Shown: positions 20,649 to 32,831 of the stretch, one piece after another
Layout of the letters: every line of letters starts with the position of its first letter
Position numbering within the stretch: the first letter of the stretch is position 1
Assembly (NCBI GenBank): GCA_018127085.1
Contig: CM030720.1
Span: 434,001 to 498,000, forward strand
Direction: 5' to 3'
Source: Pneumocystis sp. 'macacae'
Taxonomy: Eukaryota > Ascomycota > Pneumocystomycetes > Pneumocystales > Pneumocystaceae
DNA length: 64,000 nt
Position numbers and translations under genes: made by a program
The notes under the pieces: generated by a model
What the model was told of the DNA's origin: nothing
Databases searched by the model: none
Seen by the model: the letters and a program-made list of their open reading frames with translations, nothing else

Positions 20649-22445
20649 ATGCTGAAGATCTTTAAGGAGAAAGGATTTTCTCAGGCGATAGCAGGGGGAG
20701 TAGGGCTTTTTGTAGGAATAAACGAGTGTTAAAGCGTTGCTTAAGATTTAATAGTCGGATGGATATCTGAATGGAGTTTCAGGGAGTCTGACGACGATTA
20801 TAGGGAATATCTACCCAGTTGAATATACGACTAAGAAACAATCTCTCTTAAACTCAATGATTTTTCTTGGGAATGTCCTCGGAATGTTAGTTTTTGGATA
20901 TGCATGTGATAAATCAGGGCGGAAGTATTCATTGATAGTAGCAAGTATATTTTTGGTGGTGTTTTCTATTTTGTCGGCGGGGGCATATTATAAAGGAACG
21001 AATGAGGGGGTTATCAATACGTTGATTATCTACCGATTTCTTCTTGGTGTGGGTATTGGAGGAGGTATGCAAAAATGGAGCGTTAAAGAACTATCTCGAT
21101 AGGCAACCTTGAAATAATGTTATGTTGAAGCTGTAGAGACGAAGAGGTGACTTTCGGGGTGTAAAAGATTTTTTAATATATATGCTAAATATATGATACT
21201 AATAGTTTTTTTCTACAGAATATCCAGCTGGGTCGACAACTATTAGTGAAGGTGCACAGGAAATGAGTGGGAAACACAAGCATTCTTTGGTTAGAACTAT
21301 ATTGGTGTTTTTTTTTTTAATTTTGAACAGTTTATTTTCCTAACTGACTTTATGATCTGTATGGGATTCGTCGTGGCCGGATTTGTGTCATTCGTCTTAA
21401 CAAGTGCTCTTGGTGAAAGTCAACAATCGGTGATTTGGCGTTTGTTGCTTGCTATTGGATCCATTTGTCCACTTATCTTGCTTATTGTGCGTTTCCGCAT
21501 GGGTGAGCCAGAATCATACCGAACATATGCCATGAAGAGTGTTCGTATTCCTTATAGATTTGTTATCAAAAGATATTGGAAAAGGTTATCTTTTATATCA
21601 TTGGGCTGGTTCATGTATATTTCGTAATTTTGTTTTTAAGTATTTTAATGGTTGAATAGGTACAATTTTACTTCGTATTCATTTGGGATTTATTTTGCAC
21701 CGGTTCTTCAATCAATTAATAAAGATATGGCGCTTAACAAGATATTTGGTTCGTAACTAACTTTTTTTATTTGCACATGTTGATTCATATAGGCTGGACA
21801 ACACTTATTTATCTTTTCTATTTGCCTGGTTCATTTTTTGGTGCTATTTTAACTGATTATTTGGAGCCGAAAAATGTCTTTGCTATTGGTGTTTTCGTTC
21901 AGGGTGTTATTGGATTTATAATGGCAAGCAATTATGCAGCGTTGAAAGATAATGTTCCTGTATTCGTACTGCTTTACGGGCTTTTTATGACGTTTGGAGA
22001 ATTTGGTCCGGGAGATAATATCGGCAATATTTCAGCAAAAGCTGCAGCAACCCCAGTTCGCGGTCATTTTTATGGTATTGCAGCAGCTTGCGGTATTATA
22101 TTTTCTCTGTTTTCTATTTTATAAAATATCTAATCTTTCCTAGGCAAAACTGGTGCATTTCTTGGTAGTTATGTTTTTAGTTACATTATTCAAAGATTTG
22201 GTGGTTATGGTACTGTAGCTGGTAGCAGAGGCCCATTCTATATTGGAAGTTCCGTAGTCATACTTTCTGGCTTTGTTTCTCTGTTTTTTTTCCCAAAACT
22301 TTCTCAGGATTGTGTTCGTGAGGAAAATGAACATTTTAAAACATGGCTTGAAGAGCAAGGCTTCGATACACAAAAAATGGGTCTTATTTATAATACTCAG
22401 CCTCAAAGTCCTGAAGAGCCAGCAGAACTTTCTGAAAAAGCTTAA
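20649..22445 (+). CDS. Git1-like glycerophosphodiester/phosphate permease (MFS)
   Basis: Plasma-membrane MFS transporter of the fungal Git1 type (glycerophosphoinositol or phosphate uptake). Exons join to MLKIFKEKGFSQAIAGGVGL, FVGIDGYLNGVSGSLTTIIG and IYPVEYTTKKQSLLNSMIFL. GYACDKSGRKYSLI is the MFS loop 2-3 signature. After an intron come EYPAGSTTISEGAQEMSG, WRLLLAIGSICPLI and FRMGEPESYRTYAM. The second half carries SFGIYFAPVLQSINKDMA, TFGEFGPGDNIGNISAKAAA and TPVRGHFYGIAAACG, ending in a hydrophilic tail (QSPEEPAELSEKA). About a dozen membrane segments can be counted. The GEFGPGDN block and the EYPAGST block are typical of the phosphate/GPI permease branch. Substrate is inferred from the family only. 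Confidence 0.82.
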
Positions 22446-22862
22446 TGTATACAGTTTTTTGGATTATGTTTTATATCAATTTTTAATTGATTTCTTGTTT
22501 CTTTTAAACTTTGTTTTCTATATGGTTTGATCTTTTCTGGTCTTTGTTCATTCTATATCTACATTTTTTATCATTTTTTATTATCTATGTATTATATGTT
22601 TACTATTTCTGTACTATATCTCTACTTTCTTCTCTGTAATCTATTTGTGAATTGTACATTATGTCTACTATTTATTTTTGTCTTTTTTATACATTCTTTT
22701 CTCTATTCTATACTTATATACTTCATTTTTATTACTTTTTATTCCAACGCTTTTATGGTCTAAAGGACGTATAGAGATTGCAAGTATGCAGAAATAGTAC
22801 ACAAAATACATGAATACCTCTTAAAAAAGTGGTTTTATTTATGTATATTTGATTATAAATCT
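22446..22862. other. Pyrimidine-rich spacer after the GIT1-like gene
   Basis: About 400 bp that is strongly T-rich with C on the plus strand, made of loosely repeated TTTCTGTACTATATCTCTAC-like words and almost no G from 22,520 to 22,750. It probably includes the permease 3' UTR and terminator. Open frames here encode only Phe/Leu/Tyr-rich strings and are treated as non-coding. Confidence 0.5.
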
Positions 22863-23592
22863 ATGCAACCACGACTTGTAGATGCACTTGGTATTAAGCG
22901 TTGTTATCTATTGCTTTTAAGGATTTTCAGTCTTTTTTCTTTTATTCCAGGATTTTATTGTGTGTTAAAATCTGTTTCAAGCGTATATAGAACACATATA
23001 ATGCACATGCAATGTGTATATGACCCAACATACGTAGCTATGGGAATAGGGAACAGGTCAGTGATAAGTTTGGGATGAAGTTGTATTCAGCACATATACA
23101 GTTCAATCTCTTCATGTATACATCTATGGGTAGAATTGACAGCAAGCATTTGGTTTTTTATTTCTTCAGTTTTGTCTTATAGACTAACTAATGGATTGCT
23201 TTCGAGATGGTATACGAAGAAAATATGTAAGAAAAATGAAAGAATATTGATAAATATACAGGATTATCAAATATTCATTACATGCCATACTAATTCGACT
23301 AATTTCTTTAAACATGATGAATGCGTATTTGACAAGATGGTTTATATCGTCAAATGATACCTTTAAACAGCTTATTTATTCTATTTTTATGACATGTATA
23401 CTTGCATGTGCATATATAGTACAAAACTATATTACAAGTGATATTCTGTTTCTTGGCACAGAACAAGTTTTTCCAAATCGACATTTTAATCTTTTTGATA
23501 TTGGGATTTTTGTAATAGTACCGATAGGAGTGGCAAGTTTTGTGACAATGTTGCTAGCATTATGGGCACTATGGGTAGAAAGTCATCTATAA
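22863..23592 (+). CDS. Eos1-like N-glycosylation-related membrane protein
   Basis: Small multi-spanning ER membrane protein resembling the fungal Eos1 family, linked to N-glycosylation and stress tolerance. The start at 22863 gives MQPRLVDALGIKRCYLLLLR and FSLFSFIPGFYCVLKSVSS. After introns the core reads LWVELTASIWFFISSVLSYR, LTNGLLSRW joined to IIKYSLHAILIRLISLNMMN, and AYLTRWFISSNDTFKQLI. The TNGLLSRW-IIKYS-IRLISLN series matches the Eos1 pattern of a DGLM-RW motif followed by IRLLS-N. The phase-2 intron after SRW was placed by this match. Further hydrophobic segments reach the stop at 23592. The first intron (about 22,985-23,100) contains ACATATAATGCACATGC-type words. Exact edges in that area are uncertain. 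Confidence 0.6.
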
Positions 23593-23816
23593 AGTCAGTG
23601 GATGATTGTCTTTTAAATGAGGAATAATATATCTATTTTATGATTTATATTCTAATGAGATTTTTTCTTACGATATGTTTATAATGATTTATAAAGTGTT
23701 TAAAAATGTTTAAGATCGTGTTTAGAGTATATTTTATAATACATCGATGACAGATATAAAATAGCATTTTTTAATATGATAGCAAACAAATATGTTATTA
23801 GAGAAAGACAGATAGG

Positions 23817-24650
23817 TTAGGTATGGACAAAATCATCAATTGTATTGAGTGTATTTTCAACGGTAAAACCGCCAAAGGCTTGATACCTATGGTTCAACTC
23901 GTTTCTTCCATGGATATGGTAATTGCTTTCGAGTCCTCCTGTTTTTGGCATAGTAATTGAGTAAAATATACGAAATACACGACTATGGACTAGTGCCATA
24001 CAACACATTACACATGGTTCGTGAGTTGTTATAAATATTAAGTCTTTACACAAATAAGATATATTTTCTGTGCCAAAATCTGAGTATAAATTAGTTACTG
24101 GTAAAGGGAAAGCATATTAAAAATGTTAACATTCCTTTTGTTTTGCATTTCTGATTAATTTCAGTGATGCAATTAATGACAGAATGCCGTAATGGGTTGT
24201 TCGACGATAATCTTGAGTCTCTACATTCTGAAACTATGTTAAAGCCCAAATCCACAATTATTGTTGCGATCTTCATTTCTTTATTTTCATTTGCAAGACT
24301 CCATACGTAGTTCATTAATGTTTTCAACTTCAAAAGAGATTCGTCTGTAAATTTGACTTGTTTTTTCATACCCGTACGAAAGTGGAGAGGCCATAATGTA
24401 CTCCATTCATAAAATTGTGTGCGCGTTAATGGTGGATATTTTGATACATGTATTATTCTAACATCAACATCTATTAGCTGTTCCTTTAATTTCCTTTTAA
24501 GGTCTTCAAGGCTTAAGTCTTTTGTACTATGCAAAATTACATCTAATTTAGTTTGTCCATTATTTTTGTCAACTTTTCGCACTCGTTTTAAATGTGAAAG
24601 ATCCAATGAATCAAATATTAAATATTCACAAATAAACCTTTTTATATTAA
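23817..24650 (-). CDS. TAD3: tRNA-specific adenosine deaminase subunit Tad3
   Basis: Non-catalytic partner of Tad2; together they convert A34 to inosine in tRNA anticodons. Reading leftwards: LDLSHLKRVRKVDKNNGQTK, LTRTQFYEWSTLWPLHFR and ATIIVDLGFNIVSECRD precede NPLRHSVINCI. That block has His-Ser-Val where active deaminases have His-Ala-Glu, the hallmark of Tad3. After a short intron come DLIFITTHEPCVMCCMALVH, SRVFRIFYSITMPKTGGLE and HHRYQAFGG-like HRYQAFGGFTVENTL, ending DDFVHT. Zinc ligands (His, and two Cys in EPCVMC) are intact. The 5' end is uncertain: the frame is open without an ATG to about 24,650, so a small first exon probably lies upstream. Confidence 0.85.
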
Positions 24651-25195
24651 CGATAAATTTTGTTAGAAAAGGTTTTCACTCTATTATTAAGGATGTTTGT
24701 TTTGCTTCTATTTGGCACACAAAAACATCTACTATATACAATTCTTAATTTATCTTCAACAAAATACAACAAAACTACTTGTTTCTAGTAAACGCCTCTC
24801 TATATTTGAATGGATCATAATAAAAGGCCATTCTTTTGTTTTATTTTCATTCTCTAAGCACCCTACTGTCTTTAAACAGGGCGTCTTAGCCATGTGTACT
24901 TGTTTTCAATTATCCTTATAAGTGGCAACGGGTTGCTTAAAAAGTTCAATAATTGTTATAGCAACGCTTTTATATTCCGAATTTCCAACTTTTAATTTTT
25001 TAAATATTTTGCTAAATCTTATTTTTTTTTGAAACAAAGAAAAAAGCTGTATTATAGTATCTATTTTATTTCATGGTTAGGCTTAAAGGTATAATGCTTT
25101 TTTATTTTTTTAGTTTTTTTAATTTTTTTAAAGAAATAGAAAATTTAAAAATCTAATAAAATATAGAAAAGATTTCAACATTTTTATTATTTATT
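24651..25195. other. Spacer between TAD3 and the MGA2-like gene
   Basis: About 540 bp between two divergent genes. It probably includes the missing first exon of TAD3 near 24,650-24,770. The rest is A/T-tract-rich (poly-T and poly-A runs at 25,020-25,130), consistent with a nucleosome-poor promoter. No other ORF or RNA is supported. Confidence 0.4.
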
Positions 25196-28100
25196 ATGTT
25201 TGAAGAAGCATCTTTTAGCATTCCGTGTTACGGAAATGCAAATTTTGATTTTAAATTTGACAAAAATATCTATGAAAATTACGTTAATTCACTTTTAAGA
25301 AACAAAGATAAAAAAGAATCTGCATCTGTGAAAAATTTAGATTACGCCTTTTTAGATGATCCTTCTTATGCTTTTGAAGAAGAATTATCGCCTATTCCTA
25401 GTAATAATTCTTCATCTTTAGATATTAATCAGGGACATGAATGCAAAAAAAGTTCTTTTTCTATAGAAACTGTATCATTATCTGATCTTGTTTTGAAAAA
25501 TACAGAAAAAGCCCAAGAAAAATTTAATGTATGTTTCTCATTGATTTTGATAAGAATTTTAAACTAATAATTTTTTTATTAAAGGTTTATCCTGATTTCA
25601 ATTCATTTCATCAAAGAAACAATTTAGAAAATACAATTGAAGTTAAAGAAGATTCCTCTCTAGTTCTGGATATGCATGAAATTAATTTTCCTGCTCCATA
25701 TATATTAAATATTTTTGGAATACCGGAAAAATCAAGGGTCGAGACTCAAGTTAAGTTAGAAATGAAACTCTCTTGTAGTTTTCCTTCGAATTCTTCACTG
25801 AAGTCTTCATATTCATGGCTTAAACTTCCAAGATGGAGTATTATGAAAGAGAAATTAAAATTACCAAACTTAAAAGATGTTCCTAAAAATATAGATCCAG
25901 AAAAAATATTAATAATAGAACCTAGTGTTGTTTGTGCTAGTAACATTAAAAAAAATGTCTTAATTTGTTCTGGATGTATTATACGAGAGGTTAAGGTTTT
26001 ACTTAATAAAATATATTCTAATATTTATAAAGCGTAAGCGAGCCATAAGAAAAAAGAAAAATAAGAGTTCGATGGATTTGTCTAATGAGGGTTACACTAA
26101 AGAAGGTGCTCTTATTCCTATAGAAGATGAAGAAAAAAAAATTATTGTATTCAATCATCTTGAACTTTCTGAGTTTAAAAATAATTGCATAAATATACCA
26201 ACAAGAATAACATGTTATTGTAGACATCATAAAGAAAATATAGGATTCAGGTGACTTTTTTCATCTATATTATTTATTTTTATATTTTATTAGAATTTTA
26301 ATAAATTTAAAAGATGCCAAAGAGCGATTAATTGCATCAACATTATCTCGATCATTTATGATAACTGACGACCATAAGACTAGTGCAAAGGCAAAGATAA
26401 AAGAAATAAACAGTTACACTTCAAAGTAACTTAAAGTTTTACTAATAAAAATTTAGGATTACATTCAACATTAAATCTGTTACCACAATTTTTAAATTTT
26501 ACAGGTAATAATTCTCAAAAATGGGAAAATCCTGCACCTAGAGGACGATTACATAAGAAAATTCAAAAAATTCCTAAACAATTGTCAACTGAAAAATTGA
26601 AACCAAGAACGGATGTACAAAAACATGCTTATTCTTCATTGGGTTCTATAACAAATAATGGTGTAATTTATAGTGCATCTGATGATTCTCTTTTTAATTT
26701 TTCTACTGAGAATCTAATCAAATCAAATCCTACTCCTTTAATTTATATCAATGAAGATGTTTCTCATGAAAATATTTCTCATGAAAGCGAATCATATGTA
26801 CTTGGTGACAGATTTAAAGAATCTACTTCTCTTGAAGATTTGTTTATCTCTGAAAATACTTTAGAAACGGATTCTGGTATTTTATCTCGAGAATCCCCAT
26901 TCATTTCGGATGAGGATTCTGCTTTAGAAATGGCTTGTCATGTACCATATGTTTCTTCTGATTCTAGTTTATTTAAGTTTCCGGTACAGTCTCAATGGGT
27001 TGATAAAAGATTTGAAAGAGATATGAGTCAAATAAATCTTCAAAATCAAATAGATATGTCTATGTCTGGTATTTTGCCAATCGGATTATCTTCGAATTCT
27101 AATAATATTCCAATAATTAATCATATAGCTCCTTCTGAAGGTCCTATGCATGGTGGAATTGAGATTACTATATTGGGAACAGGTTTTTATTCCGGTTTAA
27201 TATGTACATTTGGTGATAATTTTGCAACTTCTATACATTGTTGGAGTCCTACCGTTATGGTATGTACTTTGCCTCCTAGTTCTGTTCCTGGTTCTGTTAT
27301 TGTAAAATTCAAAGATCATGACTTGGCTAATTCTAGTATTGAAAATAAAAAATATTTTACATACAAAGATGATAATGATCGTACATTAATGGAGTTAGCT
27401 CTACAAGTAATTGGTTTGAAAATGACAGGGAAGTTAGAAAATGCTCGAACTATTGCTATGAAGATTTGCGGATTAATATCTAATGATTGTTATGAATCTA
27501 ATTTAATACAACCACAGTTAAATTTAGAATCGTCTTTGACTGTTTCAGGAATATCCGAAAAAGTTTCATCAATGTTTGATTTTCATAGAGTTAATTATTA
27601 TTTTAAAACAATACTTTTATATTCTGATAATTTTCTAAATTTAAAGAAGGCATCTAACACATTTTACCTATTATACCAAGATGGACCGAATCAAATATTA
27701 TTCCATTTTGCATATATGGAAAAAATTCAGAGATACATAGTAGAATCATTTTCTCAAAAATATTATTTTACATCTATAAAGCATTTAGGCTGTAAATCTA
27801 TTCGTTGTTTGAGTTTGAGGAAGATAAATGCTATCAGAAAAATGCTTAGAAATACTGGAGAAAACAAAATCATTTATATGTCATTATATAAGAGAATATT
27901 TAGTTTAACATATCCTACTGATCATCTTGAAATATCAAACGTTTTGCGATTATATAGGAATCATATGGATTATATTATTATCAGACTACTTTTAGAATGG
28001 CTTTATATAAATAATTCTTTAATTAAAAAGCAATCAACTATATCATTAAACGTTGTTTCTAATCTTTCCAATGGTAATTTTTTTAACAGTTTTTTTTTGC

Positions 28101-28879
28101 CTAAAAAAAGTAAATCAGCTTTTGAAAATCAATTTGGCAAAAGGGGATTTTTTAAACCTCAAATAAAACAGAATACTCAAAACTCCGGTTCAGCAAATTT
28201 TTATACTACTAATAAATTATCAACATCGTCTTTCTTTACTGAATCTTTATATCTATTAAATAATCAGCAAGACAACAGAATTACTGGATCCATAAATAAT
28301 AAAACCGAGAAAACAGAGAATGGAATATTTATAATTCAAAGTTTTTCGGAATTTCTAACGGCATCATCAAAGGCAAAGCTAGCATCTCTTTCTATTTCAA
28401 ATATACTTCGTAGTCCTGTTTTTCCGCAATTTTTAGAATTTGCTCAATTCTGTCCTATAACTGCTTTTAATTCTTTTATTCAGCAGTATCCTCTTATTAA
28501 CAGGAAACTTTCTCATTCTAAATCCTCAAATACAATAGAAAATGATATTCAATATAATTGGTGGCAACTTTTGATGTATGGTCCACCTCCTCCATATTCT
28601 GAACTTTCAATAGATCAAGATATTTCTAAACTTTCATCTAATAATTTTACGAACCATATGCTACCTCGGAATAAATCTCAATGGTATTCTTTTAAATGGC
28701 AGTCGAAAACGCTTTCGAGACTTTTTACTAACGAGTTAACATTAGAGCAACAACAATTTATTAACGAGTATACAGGAATAATACGGAAAATAGAAAAAGA
28801 TAAAATGCTATATTTGTTTTGGGTAAATAATTGTCTTTATTTGATATTCAAAGCTAATATTATTAGATTCCTGTTCTAG
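25196..28879 (+). CDS. MGA2: Mga2/Spt23-like membrane-anchored transcription factor
   Basis: ER-anchored factor that is cut by the ubiquitin-proteasome system to switch on fatty-acid desaturase genes. Exons give MFEEASFSIPCYGNANFDFK and NFPAPYILNIFGIPEKSRVE followed by VETQVKLEMKLSC. The conserved N-terminal block has EPSVVCASNIKKNVLICSGC, IPTRITCYCRHHKENIGFR and KDAKERLIASTLSRSFMITD. An IPT/TIG domain follows (HIAPSEGPMHGGIEITILGT, CTLPPSSVPGSVIVKF), then the family block RTLMELALQVIGLKMTGKLE. PPPPYSEL and a single C-terminal membrane helix (KDKMLYLFWVNNCLYLIF) end the protein, matching Mga2 architecture. The ankyrin region between is present but strongly eroded. The large last exon starts near 26,456. 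Confidence 0.87.
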
Positions 28880-29460
28880 TAATTCTTTCATTTCTTACTA
28901 TTTTAAAGTGGGCACAAAAAAATAATTATATTGAAGTTAATAGTTTTAAAATTATATCATCTCTTGTTTGAACTTAAATATAAAATTTAAAAATGAATAA
29001 ATTTAACATTAATTACTATTAATATATAACTAATCGGAATTTACAAATCTTTCAAATATTTAACAAAAAATCATTTTAAAAGGTTATTTCTATATCTGTT
29101 GCATAATGTTTTATTAATATATTAAATTTATCATTCTGAGTTTGTAAAGTTTATAAAAAGTTTAATATTAATAATGTCTAGTAAAAATTTAAAAAATAGA
29201 CATTTTAGCTACTGTAGGATAATGCTAGAAGTAAAAATATAAGATGTATTACTAGCAGTTTTGTTTATATTATTGTAGATTATTATATTTGATTAGTACC
29301 TATATGTAATTCATTTTTTGTGATTTAATTTATAAAATATTTAGTTTAACTTTTTCAGTTCCTATTTTATTTATAGAACCAATTGACTGAGTAGTTGAAG
29401 TTTCTATATGTTTATTAAGACGTTTCTATAAATATTAATTATATATATTCGATAAACTAT
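28880..29460. other. Convergent AT-rich spacer
   Basis: About 580 bp between the stops of the MGA2-like gene and SEY1. It is extremely AT-rich, with no ORF, RNA or repeat I can support. It should hold both terminators. Confidence 0.5.
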
Positions 29461-32144
29461 TCAACTGACATTGAAATTCCCTAAAATCTGAGAAAACATA
29501 GTTTTGACAATTTGCTCAGTAGGGTTAATTAAATTTAAAGAATATAAGATATACGTTATAAAAATTAAAAGAAATATAAAAAAGAAGTAAAAAGGATTTT
29601 GTATAACCATTATAACTTCGTTCCAACCAAGAGCTAAAAGTAATATATAGAAATATAATGGTATTCGAGTAACTGTAGCTACAATACTGCGCTTAGCATC
29701 AATATAAATCACATCTGCTACTCGCTTAAATTTATTACTAAGCTGTTGCTGTTTAATTAAAGAAATTATATTCCAAAACTTTTTCTGATTACAATCCTAA
29801 TATATTAATACAAAATATAAGTAGTTTAAAAATCATACATCTTCAACAGGTCTTTCAAGTTTGGGATATGAACCATCTTTACATTTAACATCAGAATATA
29901 ATGAAATGATTTTTAAAGTCTATAAAAATTAAAACAAATTAAATCAATGAACATTACGTCTTCAAGAACAGCTTTATATATTCCATTAATATCATCATTA
30001 GGTTTCCAGATTCTTGGAACACCATTTTTGTCAAATCTAAATTTATCTTCGAAACTTCAAAAATAAGATGATTTGTACATAAATTAAGAAAAAACATACG
30101 TATCTCTTAATATAAGAAAAACTGAATCTTCCGTAATTTCTTGTTTTATTTTATCCTTTAAGAAATATAAAGTTTTATACTTAAATTCTAATTGATTTTT
30201 TTCATTTTCTGATTGAGAAACATCAAAATCTAATGCATTAATTAGGAAATATAAAAATAAAATATTTTCCTAACTAGAAAGTTTCCGAGACAAAACTTTT
30301 ATAAAATCATTAGTTGTTTCAATGTATTTCGAAATAACATCATCCCAAATATTATCACATGGATTCTTTAAAATTAAAGAAATAGGTTCATCTAATTGCA
30401 TTTTAAAGTTTTTCTCAATATTAGTAGTCAAGCTAGATATTTCTTCTTTCTGAAGAAGGGATGCTATTTTATCTATTTCTTTTCCGAGTAATTCCAATTC
30501 CTTGTTAAATGTCCAATCTGTTTCTTCGATGCTGTATTTAGATGCTTTAGTTTTAAACTCATCTTCCACTATAGAACGAGAATTATCTAAAAGATCTTTA
30601 AAACTGAAATTTTGATCTTGTTTTTTTAATCCATTTTCCATAATATTTTTAAACTGAGCAATATTCAATTTAAGTAATGCACCTATTTGAGTCATATAGA
30701 GAACATACATCCTTGAATGAAGCTTGTTTATTAAATCAGAGCGTTTGCGAAGATAAATCTCATTATAATATTGAGATCCTTTTTTATCAAAAATTTCTAA
30801 AGCAAGTATTTTTATTTTTCTCATTTCTTCATCTAAATTATCAAGAAACTTTTCTAAATCCATAGATTGCTCCAAAGCCTTAATCAAAGGCTCAATTGTT
30901 TGAAGTACTATTTCAGAAATTTCATCACATCGATATTGAGCTAAAAGCTGTTGTTGAGTCGGCAAATCAAGATCTTTATTTGTAATGATCTGCTCCCATA
31001 TTCCTTTAACATAAACAGAAAATCCATCAGCTGGAACTCGTTTATAATATTTAGAATGAAATACGAAATTAGGGTCAGAAGGGTTGAAGAATCTAAGGAA
31101 ATCAATATATTAATATATATAATTTTTAAAATAATGTACCTTTTTTGTAATTCCAAAATATCTTGTTCAAATACATCTGGTGCTAACATTTTATGAGAAA
31201 GAGTAGTAAACTGGAGGTCAAAAAAATCATCAATTGTGCAATTTTCTAAATTTTCAGGCTAATCATATTTCAGATTAAACTAGATTTTATTCATAACTTA
31301 CCTTTGCCAAGAAATTCCAGATACGTTCTAAGTCTGCTCTTAAAATACTAGATAAATTTTCTAAAGGAGTTGTTCCTACATAATCTCTGACCACAAATAA
31401 TATAAGGGAATTTTCTTCATTTCTATATCATGAGTCTATATAATGTGTTTTTAGTTATAATAACTACCTAGATCTATTTTTATGAAACAATTGAAGATTT
31501 ACTTCAAAAATAATTTTTAACAAACCCATATTTGCACCTTGATATAATCCAATTTGGTGTTCCCATAAATTAATAATAATTACATCGCTAATTGCTAATG
31601 CAAAAAGAGCTGATTTTCTTTCAAAATCCTTATATACTTAATTTTAATCATAAATAATGGTATATCATACTTGATCATCTCCTCGTTCTCGTCCATCCAT
31701 ACCCTCCACATCCATAATTAAAATATTAGCATTACATGATTTAGAAAGCCATACTCCTATAAAAAAGATCAAAAAATAACGTAGGACAATATTTGATACC
31801 TTTTGTTGTTTGTTTTCTTACTGATGAATCCATAATTCTAAAACATGTTGAAAAAAGTTTGTTCAATAACGTGCCTAAAAATAAATAAAATACACAGAAT
31901 GCAGCATCAATTCATACTTTTTCCTGTAGATTGACTCCCTAGAACAGCAACAACATTGTAATTAGTACCCTGATTCTGCAGTCCTGAATTCTCTATAAAA
32001 TTTATTAAATCAGAACTATCATTTTATTAAAGAAAATTAAAACAAAAAAAAGGCGTGCTTGAATTCTTTATCTTCTGTTATAAATTGTATATTCTTAGGA
32101 GTTTCTGATGTACTTTCTTGTCTTTTATTTGAAGAAATATCCAT
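29461..32144 (-). CDS. SEY1: ER-fusion GTPase Sey1 (RHD3/atlastin family)
   Basis: Dynamin-like GTPase that fuses ER tubules. The start at 32144 gives [27 protein letters not shown] is the P-loop, joined over an intron to [31 protein letters not shown] gives switch I, and [18 protein letters not shown] is the G3 box. [20 protein letters not shown] and [17 protein letters not shown] follow. A long helical bundle ([20 protein letters not shown] onward) is followed by two closely spaced C-terminal membrane segments ([33 protein letters not shown]) and a short cytosolic tail. Length (about 780 residues) and architecture fit Sey1. Small introns are frequent in the GTPase half, whereas the helical half has a long exon (30270-30965). 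Confidence 0.92.
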
Positions 32145-32831
32145 TGTTTATTTGAATTTTCTTAATTTTGTATTTTGAATACGGTTGAGTACCGATTTAA
32201 AATCTTTAACTCGATTTTGTAAATAAGTTTCTATGAGTTCAATTATACGTAAATATTGTTGTGAAAATAAGAAAAAAAATAATTTACTTTTATTTTTTAT
32301 TTGAAAATGGACGTAAATTATTTTTAATGTATCTATTTTTAAATATCTAGTTTTTAATAGTTTGAAAATAATTTTTAATAAATAAAAAATAAGAATGTTG
32401 ATTGTTAAAACATGTTTTTTGAAAGAGATATTAGAGATTTTTGTTTATATCAATGCATGCTTTATTAATATTTTACATATTCGAAAAAATTTCATTTGTA
32501 AAAGTTTTTGTTTTATGTTGAATTTTTTTATACAAAATATTTAATAAATTCTGAAAGACATATATAATTAGAAAAAAATATATTTTTTATATTTTAAAAA
32601 AATAATCTTTATATACAAATAACAATTTATATATTATCGATTTATCTTTCCTAAAATTTAATTATATATTTTAAAAATGTCACAAAAAATAAAATAGAAT
32701 ATTATTATCTCTTTGGTTTATGTTATAATTTACAAGAAATAACTTTCATATAAAAATTTTCAGATCATATTCGTCTAATAATATTTATTATTATCAAGTA
32801 AATTTCATACTCAAAAAATCATCATCCAAAA
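32145..32831. other. Divergent AT-rich spacer SEY1/TRS130
   Basis: About 690 bp between two divergent start codons. Base composition is extremely AT-rich with many A/T runs. I recognise no TATA box that stands out, no MCB and no ORF. Confidence 0.5.

Noticed and set aside
22273..22763. Phe/Tyr/Leu-rich ORFs after the permease gene
   Set aside because: They overlap the permease end in another frame or simply follow T-rich sequence, with no domain or conserved block.
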